Below are positions 9,475 through 17,349 of a stretch of 64,000 nucleotides of DNA, piece by piece. The stretch is taken from assembly GCF_947490405.1 (NCBI RefSeq), contig NZ_CANLGU010000007.1:62001-126000 (forward strand), written 5' to 3'. The number at the start of each line of letters is the position of its first letter. The stretch's first letter is position 1. The DNA is from an uncultured Algibacter sp. Lineage in GTDB: Bacteria; Bacteroidota; Bacteroidia; Flavobacteriales; Flavobacteriaceae. Both the position numbers and the translations under genes were made by a program. The notes below the pieces were generated by a model. That model made no database searches. It was not told the DNA's origin and saw nothing but the letters and a program-made list of their open reading frames with translations.

Positions 9475-10557
9475 CTATTTAATAATTCTATCTATAAACT
9501 TTTGTTTAGCCAAATCATCATCACCACACAGCCACTGAATAACATTGTCTTCCCATATCGCATCATATTCGGTTTCGTTTATGATATTGCGTTCAATAGC
9601 CAAATCAAGTAACTTTCCTGGGTAAGATGATTGAGGTTCACTTTCCATTTCTCCTAATGGATACGGATCGTCTAGCCCCATTAGAACTTGCTTAGCACCA
9701 TGATTGCGAATCAATAGTTCTAGTCCACCAGTATCATGAACCAAAGTGTCAAAAAAGATATTTCTATGGCCTACAGCTTTTCTGGGGTGGTGTTTGCCTT
9801 CAAATAAATCAGGTCTGCCATCAAAACCTTGAATACGACGGCCTAAATTAATTTGTGCTAATTGCCCACCATGAGCAAAACAGGTTCGCATATTCGGGAA
9901 CTTATCCTGATATCCATTTAATGTTAAAAAATGATAGGCGTCAGCACATTGCGCCAACATCCAAATTAAATGAAAACGCCATGAGGTATTTTCAAGTTTA
10001 ATAAATTTCTCACCATCATAAGGATGTATTTCAACAGCAAGGTTGTATTTGTCAGCCAGTTCAAAAAGCGGTTCGTTTTCCTCATCAAAAATACACCGCC
10101 ATGTACCAATAGTGTCCATATAATGTGTAGGTAAACAAAGAAGTTGTAAACCATGGTTTTCAACACAACGTTCAATTTCCCAACAAGCACTTCTTATAAA
10201 AGCAGGATGTACAACAAACCCACAAGTAAATTTGCTTGGGTGTTCATGCTGTATACGCGCGTTAAAATCATTTTGAAAACGTAATGCTTTTTTCATTTCC
10301 TCAACACGCAAACCATTACCATATAATTGTGATAAATTAAGCACAACAGCATGGTCTAATTTGTTGCGTTCCATCCATTCCAATTTTTCATTTAAGAAAA
10401 AACTAGAGTCTGTAACGGGGCGTTTCCACCCTTTTTGTAGCATGAATTTTCTATCCTTGTCTACCCAAAAAATACCTTTTTCACGCATGAATTCAGGTAT
10501 TTCTTCAGGGTATGGTAATAAGTGAGAATGACCATTAATTCTAAGTTTGCGTTTCAT
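9475..10557 (-). CDS. 2-amino-3-carboxymuconate-6-semialdehyde decarboxylase (amidohydrolase family)
   Basis: A 360-aa metal-dependent amidohydrolase. Zinc ligands expected of the ACMSD group are visible: His-x-His in NGHSHLLPYPEE near the N-terminus, a His in VEIHPYDGE, a His in CFAHGG, and the Asp of MGLDDPYPLGE. In the kynurenine route it would decarboxylate ACMS, the product of 3-hydroxyanthranilate dioxygenase, to 2-aminomuconate semialdehyde, diverting flux from quinolinate/NAD to catabolism. The dioxygenase gene lies directly upstream on the same strand (67 bp, containing a small TCCTGA-GAGG-TCAGGA hairpin), which strongly supports the assignment. Confidence 0.88.
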   Translation of the reverse strand: MKRKLRINGHSHLLPYPEEIPEFMREKGIFWVDKDRKFMLQKGWKRPVTDSSFFLNEKLEWMERNKLDHAVVLNLSQLYGNGLRVEEMKKALRFQNDFNARIQHEHPSKFTCGFVVHPAFIRSACWEIERCVENHGLQLLCLPTHYMDTIGTWRCIFDEENEPLFELADKYNLAVEIHPYDGEKFIKLENTSWRFHLIWMLAQCADAYHFLTLNGYQDKFPNMRTCFAHGGQLAQINLGRRIQGFDGRPDLFEGKHHPRKAVGHRNIFFDTLVHDTGGLELLIRNHGAKQVLMGLDDPYPLGEMESEPQSSYPGKLLDLAIERNIINETEYDAIWEDNVIQWLCGDDDLAKQKFIDRIIK

Positions 10558-10564
10558 TTTTACG

Positions 10565-10580
10565 TCCTGAGAGGTCAGGA
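10565..10580. repeat. Small hairpin TCCTGA-GAGG-TCAGGA
   Basis: A 6-bp perfect inverted repeat with a 4-base loop, followed by ATCT, between the dioxygenase and decarboxylase genes. It resembles the hairpin upstream of kmo (13534-13553) and is probably a decayed copy of the same small dispersed element. Confidence 0.45.
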
Positions 10581-10624
10581 ATCTTTAAGTTATTATTACC
10601 CAAAATTCATTTAGGGCAGTTGTA

Positions 10625-11161
10625 TTAGTGTTCTAGTTTTACTTTTTTTGGAGGTTCCATAACTTCGCCACAATTTGGGCAACTACGTTTGTTTTTGTCA
10701 CCATAGTACTTATCAAAAATCTTAGGCATATCGGTCTCAATATTGTCTAAAGTAAAATCCTCTTCGTAAAGTTTTGTTACACAATTATCACAAAACCAAA
10801 GTAACGCATCTTTAACACCTTTCTCTCTGGGGTATTCAATAACCAATCCTACGGTATTGGCACCTCGTTGAGGCGAATGTGGCACTTTTGGCGGTAATAA
10901 AAATATTTCACCTTCTCTTATATGAATATCTTTTGGAGTTCCTTTATCAATAACCTTCAAAACAATATCACCCTCAACCTGATAGAAAAATTCAGGTGTC
11001 TCATTGTAATGATAATCCTTTCTGCTATTAGGTCCACCAACAACCATAACAATAAAATCACCATCTTTCCAAACCACTTTATTACCAACAGGTGGCTTTA
11101 AAAGATGCCTATTCTCTTCAATCCAAGCTTTAAAATTCATCGGAGGAAATAATGTACTCAT
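10625..11161 (-). CDS. 3-hydroxyanthranilate 3,4-dioxygenase
   Basis: A 178-aa cupin, the usual length for the bacterial enzyme. It opens the ring of 3-hydroxyanthranilate with O2 to give ACMS. The Fe(II) ligands are seen in DYHYNETPEFFYQVEGD (His and Glu) and KVPHSPQRG (His). The C-terminus carries the second, rubredoxin-like metal site of bacterial HAO, with two Cys pairs: CDNC and CPNC. It lies between the SDR gene (158 bp upstream, a gap filled by a dispersed palindromic repeat) and ACMS decarboxylase in the leftward kynurenine operon. Confidence 0.93.
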   Translation of the reverse strand: MSTLFPPMNFKAWIEENRHLLKPPVGNKVVWKDGDFIVMVVGGPNSRKDYHYNETPEFFYQVEGDIVLKVIDKGTPKDIHIREGEIFLLPPKVPHSPQRGANTVGLVIEYPREKGVKDALLWFCDNCVTKLYEEDFTLDNIETDMPKIFDKYYGDKNKRSCPNCGEVMEPPKKVKLEH

Positions 11162-11170
11162 TGTTTCATG

Positions 11171-11264
11171 TTTTGGGCGTTACCCTAAAAAGGGGTCAGG
11201 CTATCCGCTATATCTTTTTTGCAGAAAAAGCAAAAAAGGATGCCGCTTCTATCCTTAACGCAAA
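11171..11264. repeat. Dispersed palindromic repeat, copy 1 (GGGCGTTACC...TTAACGC)
   Basis: Starts TTTTGGGCGTTACCC and ends ATCCTTAACGC. Centre: CTATATCTTTTTTGC, loop, GCAAAAAAGGATGCC, which folds on itself. The same head and tail occur at 33814, 61901 and (head) 63624, with different loop contents, and a tail only at 26480. It is intergenic within the kynurenine operon. Confidence 0.75.
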
Positions 11265-11319
11265 TTCCTTACTAATATACAAACACCTTAAATTCTATTA
11301 AAGTTATCGTAGTTAAAAA

Positions 11320-12102
11320 TTATAACGATTTGGTGCGTCCGCCATCAACAGGAATATTAATACCATTTATATAACTGGCGGCTTCACTAGCTAAAAATGT
11401 AATAGCGTTGGCAGTTTCTTCAGGTTTAGCAAAGCGTTTTGCAGGCGTGTAGTTTTTCATGATTTCAGTCATTTCTTCAATGGAACGCTCTTCAATATTT
11501 GCTTTAATCTTAATAATTTCAGTTAAGCGTTCCGTATCTGTAAAACCAGGTAATACATTATTTACTGTAATGCCAAACTCTGCAACTTCAATAGATAATG
11601 TTTTGCTCCAATTTCCAACAGCACCTCTAATGGTGTTACTCACACCAAGTCCCGGAATGGGTTCTTTTACTGATGTTGAAATCACATTAATAATCCTTCC
11701 AAAACCCTGTTGTTTCATAAAGGGAATAGTAGCTTGAGCTAAAAGGTGGTTGCATTTTAAATGCATGGTAAACGCATTTTCAAAAGCTTCTAAACTAGCG
11801 GTTAAAATATTTCCACTTCTAGGGCCGCCAGTGTTATTTACCACAATATGAAAACCATGTTCCTTCTCAATAAACTTTATAATCTGTTCTTGCAATTCTC
11901 TAGGGTTAGAAAAATCCGCAACAATATAGTTGTGGTTTCTGTGTTCAGGTAACTCTGCGAGTACTGCTTTTAGTTTTTCTCTGTTTCTAGCAACTAGGGT
12001 TACATTAACACCTTCTTGCGCTAGTGCTATAGCTGTGGCTTTTCCAATGCCTTGAGTACTGCCGCAAACTAAGGCGTTTTTGTTATTTAAGTTTAGATTC
12101 AT
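11320..12102 (-). CDS. SDR-family oxidoreductase with S-S-R in place of S-Y-K
   Basis: A 260-aa short-chain dehydrogenase/reductase fold. The nucleotide-binding motif is VCGSTQGIGKATA, then NNTGGPR in place of NNAG, and the C-terminal PGFTDTERL and GINIPVDGG segments. The active site is atypical: Ser142 is present (VISTS), but the Tyr and Lys of YxxxK align with Ser155 and Arg159 (GVSNTIRGA). This defines a divergent SDR subgroup whose chemistry is uncertain. It lies between kmo (24 bp) and the dioxygenase gene, so a role in the kynurenine branch is likely, perhaps on the aminomuconate semialdehyde side, where no dehydrogenase is seen in the window. That role is inference. Confidence 0.85.
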   Translation of the reverse strand: MNLNLNNKNALVCGSTQGIGKATAIALAQEGVNVTLVARNREKLKAVLAELPEHRNHNYIVADFSNPRELQEQIIKFIEKEHGFHIVVNNTGGPRSGNILTASLEAFENAFTMHLKCNHLLAQATIPFMKQQGFGRIINVISTSVKEPIPGLGVSNTIRGAVGNWSKTLSIEVAEFGITVNNVLPGFTDTERLTEIIKIKANIEERSIEEMTEIMKNYTPAKRFAKPEETANAITFLASEAASYINGINIPVDGGRTKSL

Positions 12103-12126
12103 TTTAGTAAAGGTGAGCTTAAAGGG

Positions 12127-13527
12127 TTATTGTAATCCAGCAATTTTATCATCTTCTAAAATAGCTTCGGTTTCTTTTTTTACTTTTTCTAATGTAAGTT
12201 TTAAGTCGTCATCTAAGTTTAAAACACCATCAGTCAATAGATTTAAAATGGCTTTATCTTGAGCGCGTCCTCTTAACATCGCTTCTCTATAACCTATATC
12301 TTCATTAAAAGTTACTAATGAATATTTAGATGAATACGCATTAGGAAATTCCTTTTCTAAAGCCATTTCTAATTTACGCTTTTCTTGGAAAACAAGCTGA
12401 TTTACATGACCTTTCATTTCATGAAAGTTGTCAATAGCTAAATCAGCAATGGCATCAGTATCCTTTTTACGGGTGTTTTCATAAGCTTTAAAAGTAGCTT
12501 CCCAATCATCTAAATTTTTATCTAAAATGGCATCAAACTCAACAACATCTTCAAAAGAAGCATTCATTCCTTGCCCATAAAAAGGTACAATCGCATGAGC
12601 TGCATCTCCCATTAAAAGTGTATTGCCTTTATAATGCCAAGGCGAACATTTAATGGTGCCTAAAGCTGCTGTTGGATTTGTAAAGAAATCGTCTAATAAA
12701 TTAGGCATAATGGCTAAAGCATCTGGGAATTCTTTCTTGAAAAACTCCAAGACCATGGCTTTAGTTGTTAAATTATTGAAATTGTAAGCACCTTCGTTAT
12801 AGCTAAGAAAAAGCGTAACTGTAAAACTGCCGTCTAAATTTGGTAAGGCAATAAGCATAAAATTTCCTCGAGGCCATATATGAAGCGCATTTTTATGAAC
12901 TTTATAATCACCATTGGGCTTTGGAAGAATACTAAGCTCTTTGTAACCGTGAGTCAGGTAAGCCTGTGAAAAACTAAATAAGAATTTTTTACCTAAGTAA
13001 TAACTTTTTCGCATTGCAGAACCCGCACCGTCTGTTGCGATAATAATATCAGCGTCTTCAATAAACTCATCTTTAGTGTGGTAATCTTTAAAAAGTGCTG
13101 TGGTTTTTTCAAAATCAACCGATTTGCATTTTTTATTGAAATAAATATTAACATTCTCGTGTTTTTCGGCTTCATCTAAAAGTAAAGCATTTAAACCGCC
13201 TCGGGATATTGAGTTGATGTATTCATGGTCTCTTCCGCTGTAATTTGACTGGAATGTGTTGCCATGTACGTCATGAATCATTCTTCCATGCATAGGAATA
13301 CAAAATGCTTTAACTTTCTCCTCTAAACCAACAAGTTTCATCGCTTTGTTACCACGGTCTGAAAAAGCTAAGTTTATAGAACGTCCTGCACTAATATCGG
13401 TTTTCCGCAAATCAGGGCGCATTTCATAAACAGAAACTTTGTAGCCTCTTTGTCCTAATCTTAATGCTAGTAGGGAGCCGCATAGTCCTGCGCCTATAAT
13501 TAGTATGTTTTGTTTTGTTTCTTTCAT
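12127..13527 (-). CDS. kmo: Kynurenine 3-monooxygenase
   Basis: A 466-aa FAD-dependent aromatic hydroxylase that converts kynurenine to 3-hydroxykynurenine with NADPH and O2. Visible motifs: N-terminal FAD dinucleotide fold IIGAGLCGSLLALRLG, the DG-type motif IATDGAGSAMR, and the flavin-binding GDAAHAIVPFYGQGMNA. Length fits the family. It is the third gene of the leftward operon headed by kynU. A small GCAGGAAT-type hairpin lies just upstream of its ATG. Confidence 0.95.
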   Translation of the reverse strand: MKETKQNILIIGAGLCGSLLALRLGQRGYKVSVYEMRPDLRKTDISAGRSINLAFSDRGNKAMKLVGLEEKVKAFCIPMHGRMIHDVHGNTFQSNYSGRDHEYINSISRGGLNALLLDEAEKHENVNIYFNKKCKSVDFEKTTALFKDYHTKDEFIEDADIIIATDGAGSAMRKSYYLGKKFLFSFSQAYLTHGYKELSILPKPNGDYKVHKNALHIWPRGNFMLIALPNLDGSFTVTLFLSYNEGAYNFNNLTTKAMVLEFFKKEFPDALAIMPNLLDDFFTNPTAALGTIKCSPWHYKGNTLLMGDAAHAIVPFYGQGMNASFEDVVEFDAILDKNLDDWEATFKAYENTRKKDTDAIADLAIDNFHEMKGHVNQLVFQEKRKLEMALEKEFPNAYSSKYSLVTFNEDIGYREAMLRGRAQDKAILNLLTDGVLNLDDDLKLTLEKVKKETEAILEDDKIAGLQ

Positions 13528-13533
13528 ATTGTC

Positions 13534-13553
13534 ATTCCTGCGAAGGCAGGAAT
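13534..13553. repeat. Small dispersed hairpin ATTCCTGC-GAAG-GCAGGAAT
   Basis: An 8-bp perfect stem with a GAAG loop, preceded by TGTC and followed by CTCATGA. This is the widespread GTCATTCC/GGAAT type of intergenic palindrome. It lies between the PH-like gene and kmo within the operon, so it would be transcribed. Confidence 0.6.
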
Positions 13554-13562
13554 CTCATGATT

Positions 13563-13913
13563 TTAGTTTAAAACTTTTTTTATTTTTTGTATTTCTTCAT
13601 AAGATAATCTAAGGCTTTTGAGACTCCTTTGGCGTTCATTGCTATTATAGTTTTTAAACGAGATTGTATCATTATTAGAATTAAATTGAATTTTTGAAAA
13701 CTCTTCATAATTTGAATTTATAATTAGTTTATTCTTAACTAATAAAACAATTCTCTCGTTTGTGATTAAAAAATAGTCTTTATCTCTATTGAGAATTAAA
13801 CTTAATAAACCAAAAATGATATTATTCCAAAAACCTGGTTCGGATTTTTTTCTAATAAGGAATATATCTTCCTCTGTTTTAAGAATTGATTTAACATATC
13901 TTGAACTATTCAT
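13563..13913 (-). CDS. Small PH-like (bPH) domain protein, unknown
   Basis: A 116-aa protein with no signal peptide. The pattern of a hydrophobic segment (WNNIIFGLLSLIL), then DYFLITNERIVLL, NYEEFSKIQF and ISFKNYNS, followed by a C-terminal helix (SYEEIQKIKKVL), is like bacterial pleckstrin-homology domains (YFLTNERI... type). The first 8 bp overlap the end of kynU, so it is probably translationally coupled. It interrupts the usual kynU-kmo order and looks like an insertion into the operon. No enzymatic role is evident. Confidence 0.65.
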   Translation of the reverse strand: MNSSRYVKSILKTEEDIFLIRKKSEPGFWNNIIFGLLSLILNRDKDYFLITNERIVLLVKNKLIINSNYEEFSKIQFNSNNDTISFKNYNSNERQRSLKSLRLSYEEIQKIKKVLN

Positions 13914-15177
13914 TCATTATAGCTTTCAACTTCTCAACCAATTGATACACATCCTCAAAAGAATTATAAAGAGGCACTGGTGCGCATCGAATTACATCGG
14001 GCTCTCTCCAATCACTTATAACACCTGCTTTAGTTAATTTTTCATGTAAAGATTTGTCTGCGTTTTTTACTTGTATTGATAATTGGCAGCCACGTTCAGC
14101 GGGATTGCTGGGAGTTATTATCTTTATAGTGTCTTCGCCTAATTGTTTTAATAAAAACTCAAAATAACCTGTTAACTTTTTAGATTTTTTGGTAAGCTTT
14201 TCTATGCCAACTTCAGCAAATAAATCTAAAGACGATTTTATTGCTGCCATGGATAAAATTGGAGGATTGCTTAATTGCCAACCTTCTGCACCTGGTAACT
14301 GATCAAATTCACCACGCATATTAAAACGTGTTTGTTTATTGTGGCTCCACCAACCTGCAAAACGGTTGAGGTCTTTACGATATGCATGACGTTCATGAAC
14401 AAAACAGCCAGCTAAACTTCCAGGGCCAGAATTTAAATATTTGTAAGTACACCATGCAGCAAAATCTGCTCCTGAATCATGTAAATTTAGTTGTACATTT
14501 CCAGCACCATGAGCACAATCAAAACCAACAGTGCATCCATGTTTGTGTCCTAAGTCTGTAATACGTTTTAAATCGAAAAATTGCCCTGTATAATAATTAA
14601 CACCACCAATGATGATGAGCGCAATCTCGTCACCTTGAGATTTCAAAATGGATTCCAAATCTTCATAATCCAATAATTCTTCACCCTTTCGTGGTTTCCA
14701 AAGAATTAATCCTTCTTTATGATCAAATCCATGATGTCGCAATTGCGATTCTACAGCATATTTATCTGATGGGAATGCATCACTTTCAATTAATATTTTA
14801 TAACGTTTTTTTGTAGGTTGATAGAATGACGCCATCATAAAATGAAGGTTTGCGGTGAGCGTATTCATTACAATAACTTCAATAGGTTTTGCACCAACCA
14901 CTTTCGCCATATTTTTCGTTAAAAACTCGTGGTATGGTAGCCAAGGATTTTTAGCTTCAAAATGCCCTTCAACACCTAAATTTGCCCAATCTTCAAGCTC
15001 TTGGTTTACGTAAGATTTGGTTTGTTTTGGCTGTAAACCTAAGGAGTTTCCCGTCATGTAAATCAGTTCATTTCCAGATTTGTCTTTTGGAATATGAAAT
15101 TGATTTCGATAAACGTATAGTTCGTCATTCTGGTCTTGCTCTAAAGCATAATCAAGACCTAATTTATAGTTAGACAA
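13906..15177 (-). CDS. kynU: Kynureninase
   Basis: A PLP-dependent hydrolase that splits kynurenine/3-hydroxykynurenine into (3-hydroxy)anthranilate and alanine. Visible: MTGNSLGLQPK near the N-terminus, the PLP-anchoring Asp in VGFDCAHGAGN, the Schiff-base Lys in WCTYKYLNSGPGSLAG, and GWWSHNKQTRFNM. Start choice: the open frame reaches a TTG at 15204, but that codon lies inside an exact TAnnTTTG promoter element (15202-15209). The next TTG, at 15177, gives MSNYKLGLDYALEQD, typical for the family, and 423 aa. First gene of the kynurenine operon. Confidence 0.92.
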   Translation of the reverse strand: MSNYKLGLDYALEQDQNDELYVYRNQFHIPKDKSGNELIYMTGNSLGLQPKQTKSYVNQELEDWANLGVEGHFEAKNPWLPYHEFLTKNMAKVVGAKPIEVIVMNTLTANLHFMMASFYQPTKKRYKILIESDAFPSDKYAVESQLRHHGFDHKEGLILWKPRKGEELLDYEDLESILKSQGDEIALIIIGGVNYYTGQFFDLKRITDLGHKHGCTVGFDCAHGAGNVQLNLHDSGADFAAWCTYKYLNSGPGSLAGCFVHERHAYRKDLNRFAGWWSHNKQTRFNMRGEFDQLPGAEGWQLSNPPILSMAAIKSSLDLFAEVGIEKLTKKSKKLTGYFEFLLKQLGEDTIKIITPSNPAERGCQLSIQVKNADKSLHEKLTKAGVISDWREPDVIRCAPVPLYNSFEDVYQLVEKLKAIMNE

Positions 15178-15201
15178 TGTGAGATTGTTTTCGGTTTCTA
15201 A

Positions 15202-15232
15202 CAAAAATAAGCAATATAAATTTAGAAATAAA
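15202..15232 (-). promoter_or_regulatory. Bacteroidetes-type promoter of the kynurenine operon
   Basis: On the minus strand: TTTA (15232-15229), 19 bases, TATTTTTG (15209-15202), an exact TAnnTTTG. The expected transcription start is near 15195, upstream of a TTG start at 15177. The divergent iron-sulfur gene begins at 15295. Confidence 0.65.
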
Positions 15233-15294
15233 GACTAAAAAAAGCTCTTATAAGCGCTTTGATTTTTTCGTATCTTTAGTAAAAACTTAAATCT

Positions 15295-15714
15295 ATGGCA
15301 AAAATAAAAGAGTATTCTAACGGAGAAACAACGGTGGTTTGGGAAGCAGAAAAATGCATTCATTCTGCTATTTGTGCCAAGGGATTACCAAAAGTATTCA
15401 GACCCAGATTAAGACCTTGGATTAAATTAGACGAAGCAAAAACTGAAGCTATTATAAATCAAGTAAAGCAATGTCCATCTGGAGCTTTGCGTTATTATAT
15501 GAATGATGAAAGCGATAACTCTACAGAGGTTTTAGAAACCAAAGTTGAGGTTATGGAAAATGGTCCGTTATTAGTTTATGGTACTTTAAATGTTGTGGCT
15601 AAAGATGGTTCTTCTGTAATTAAGAATAAAACCACAGCGTTTTGCAGGTGTGGTGCATCTAAAAATAAGCCTTATTGCGATGGGGCGCATGTTGAGCAGG
15701 GATTTTTAGGTTAA
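15295..15714 (+). CDS. Fused Fer4_19 (YjdI-like) and CDGSH iron-sulfur protein
   Basis: A 139-aa protein. Residues 1-70 resemble YjdI/divergent [4Fe-4S] mono-cluster domains (WEAEKCIHSAICAKGLPKVF and VKQCPSGALRYY). Residues about 90-139 form a CDGSH domain with the 2Fe-2S ligands in FCRCGASKNKPYCDGAH (three Cys, one His). These are small redox or cluster-transfer proteins; partner unknown. Upstream, TATCTTTA (15271-15278) is a one-mismatch -7 element. A strong terminator follows. Confidence 0.88.
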   Translation: MAKIKEYSNGETTVVWEAEKCIHSAICAKGLPKVFRPRLRPWIKLDEAKTEAIINQVKQCPSGALRYYMNDESDNSTEVLETKVEVMENGPLLVYGTLNVVAKDGSSVIKNKTTAFCRCGASKNKPYCDGAHVEQGFLG

Positions 15715-15735
15715 AAAATTTAAATGGTTTAAATG

Positions 15736-15768
15736 AAAAAGCTCTTAAACCAGTGGTTTAAGAGCTTT
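15736..15768 (+). terminator. Terminator after the CDGSH gene
   Basis: Perfect 12-bp inverted repeat GCTCTTAAACCA (15741-15752) with TGGTTTAAGAGC (15754-15765), preceded by AAAAA and followed by a short TTT. The T-tract is short, so efficiency is uncertain. Confidence 0.65.
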
Positions 15769-15867
15769 GATATATATAGGCGCATGATGCGGAAAAATAA
15801 TACTATACTTTATATACGCTATTTGGTCGGGGTTTAGATGTTTTACTTACACTTAAAAGAAAAAATA

Positions 15868-16515
15868 TTAATTTATTTTCAAACTAATATCAGTAAGTGT
15901 CAAATTCCAATCGCCTTTACTTCTTTTATGTTCTTGTGCAATTTTTATGCCGTTAAAATCTTGGTAGTTTTCAAAAGTATTTATTAATCCAGCTTTAGGT
16001 TTGTTTCCTTTTCTAAAGGCCCATTCTTTAATAATATAATCATCTTCAAAATAAATATCATATGCGTCGCCAGGGGTATAGCCGCCTTCAGAACCATATA
16101 AAAGTGTAATTTTATTCATTTCAATTTTACTAATTGGCGCTATTTCTTTTTTAGATCCTGAAATAGTTATTCCAGCATCCCAAACCAATTGAAACGGAAT
16201 TAACAACCAAAATTTATCGTTAATAAAGGCACGGTCTGCTTTTTTAGATATGCTGTCTATTGATTTTCGGTTGTAGTTTATCGTGTCATTTTCTGTAGTT
16301 AATGTAACATCATCAGTTTTTGGATGCCATTTCCAATTCCTTTTTTTGTTGAACGTAAATTGAATTTCGGATACGTTTTTCCAGTTTTCAAAACCGTGTG
16401 CGTTGGCTATTTTTTCAGCAATACTCAATTCAGATTTACTCAATACATTGTTTTCTTTTTGTTTACAAGAATTGCTAAGCAATAGCAAACAAATAATGAC
16501 TAGTAAATTTTTCAT
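15868..16515 (-). CDS. Lipoprotein, unknown function
   Basis: A 215-aa protein with an SPII signal (MKNLLVIICLLLLSNSCKQK). It then has HGFENWKNVSEIQFTFN, a mostly beta region with INYNRKSID, DKFWLLIPFQLVWDAGIT and LLYGSEGGYTPGDAYDIYF. This resembles the Flavobacterial lipoprotein families with a LolA/outer-membrane carrier-like sheet, but I cannot assign one. Divergent from the methyltransferase gene; an exact TATCTTTG -7 element lies at 16538-16531. Confidence 0.75.
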   Translation of the reverse strand: MKNLLVIICLLLLSNSCKQKENNVLSKSELSIAEKIANAHGFENWKNVSEIQFTFNKKRNWKWHPKTDDVTLTTENDTINYNRKSIDSISKKADRAFINDKFWLLIPFQLVWDAGITISGSKKEIAPISKIEMNKITLLYGSEGGYTPGDAYDIYFEDDYIIKEWAFRKGNKPKAGLINTFENYQDFNGIKIAQEHKRSKGDWNLTLTDISLKIN

Positions 16516-16530
16516 AATTTAGATTTTTTA

Positions 16531-16538
16531 CAAAGATA
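16531..16538 (-). promoter_or_regulatory. -7 element (TATCTTTG) for the lipoprotein gene
   Basis: An exact TAnnTTTG on the minus strand, 16 bases from the ATG at 16515. No convincing -33 TTTG. Confidence 0.45.
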
Positions 16539-16548
16539 TCATTTGAAG

Positions 16549-17349
16549 ATGACTAATAAGAGCAAATATTTTGAGACTAACAAAGCAACGTGGAATAACA
16601 AAGTAAAAGTCCATGCCAAAAGTGATATGTATAATTTAGAGGGGTTTAAAAATGGGAGTTCTTCTTTAATGCATTATGAATTAGAAGCTTTAGGTGATGT
16701 TTCAGGGAAATCGTTATTGCATTTACAATGTCATTTTGGACAAGACACATTGAGTTGGAGTAGGCTAGGAGCTAAATGTACGGGGGTTGATTTAAGCGAT
16801 GCAGGCATTAAACTAGCTAAAGATTTAAACAAAGAATTGAAGCTTGATGCTGAATTTGTGTGTTGTAATGTTTTAGAGACTTCCGAATATGTAAAAGACA
16901 AATTTGATATTGTTTTTACCAGTTATGGTGTGATTGGTTGGTTGCCCGATTTAAAACCTTGGGGTAAAATGATTGCTGAACGATTGATAAAAGGTGGTGC
17001 ATTTTTTATGGCCGAATTTCACCCGATAGTTTGGATGTTTGATTATTTAGAAGACAAACCTATTATGAAATATGGCTATATGCAAGATGAAGTGATTTAT
17101 GAAGAATATGAAGGTACTTATGCCAATGAAAACTCAAAAATGATTAGTAAAGAATATGCTTGGAATCATGGTTTAAGCGAAGTGATTAATGCCTTAGCCG
17201 AAGCTGGATTACATATTGAATACCTAAAAGAATTTGATGAAAGCCCTTATAATGTATTACCTAATTTAATAAAAACAGATTCTGGGATGTTTGTTACTGA
17301 AGATAAGTTGTATCCTTTGATTTTTACTTTGAAAGCGACGAAGATTTAG
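16549..17349 (+). CDS. Class I SAM-dependent methyltransferase
   Basis: A 266-aa protein. An in-frame TTG lies at 16543, but ATG at 16549 (MTNKSKYFETNKATWN) is preferred. The SAM-binding core is SLLHLQCHFGQDTLSWSRLG, CTGVDLSD and DIVFTSYGVIGWLPD, then FFMAEFHPIVWMF. This is the ubiE-like Methyltransf_11 group common in Bacteroidetes; substrate unknown. Monocistronic, divergent from the lipoprotein. Confidence 0.85.
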   Translation: MTNKSKYFETNKATWNNKVKVHAKSDMYNLEGFKNGSSSLMHYELEALGDVSGKSLLHLQCHFGQDTLSWSRLGAKCTGVDLSDAGIKLAKDLNKELKLDAEFVCCNVLETSEYVKDKFDIVFTSYGVIGWLPDLKPWGKMIAERLIKGGAFFMAEFHPIVWMFDYLEDKPIMKYGYMQDEVIYEEYEGTYANENSKMISKEYAWNHGLSEVINALAEAGLHIEYLKEFDESPYNVLPNLIKTDSGMFVTEDKLYPLIFTLKATKI

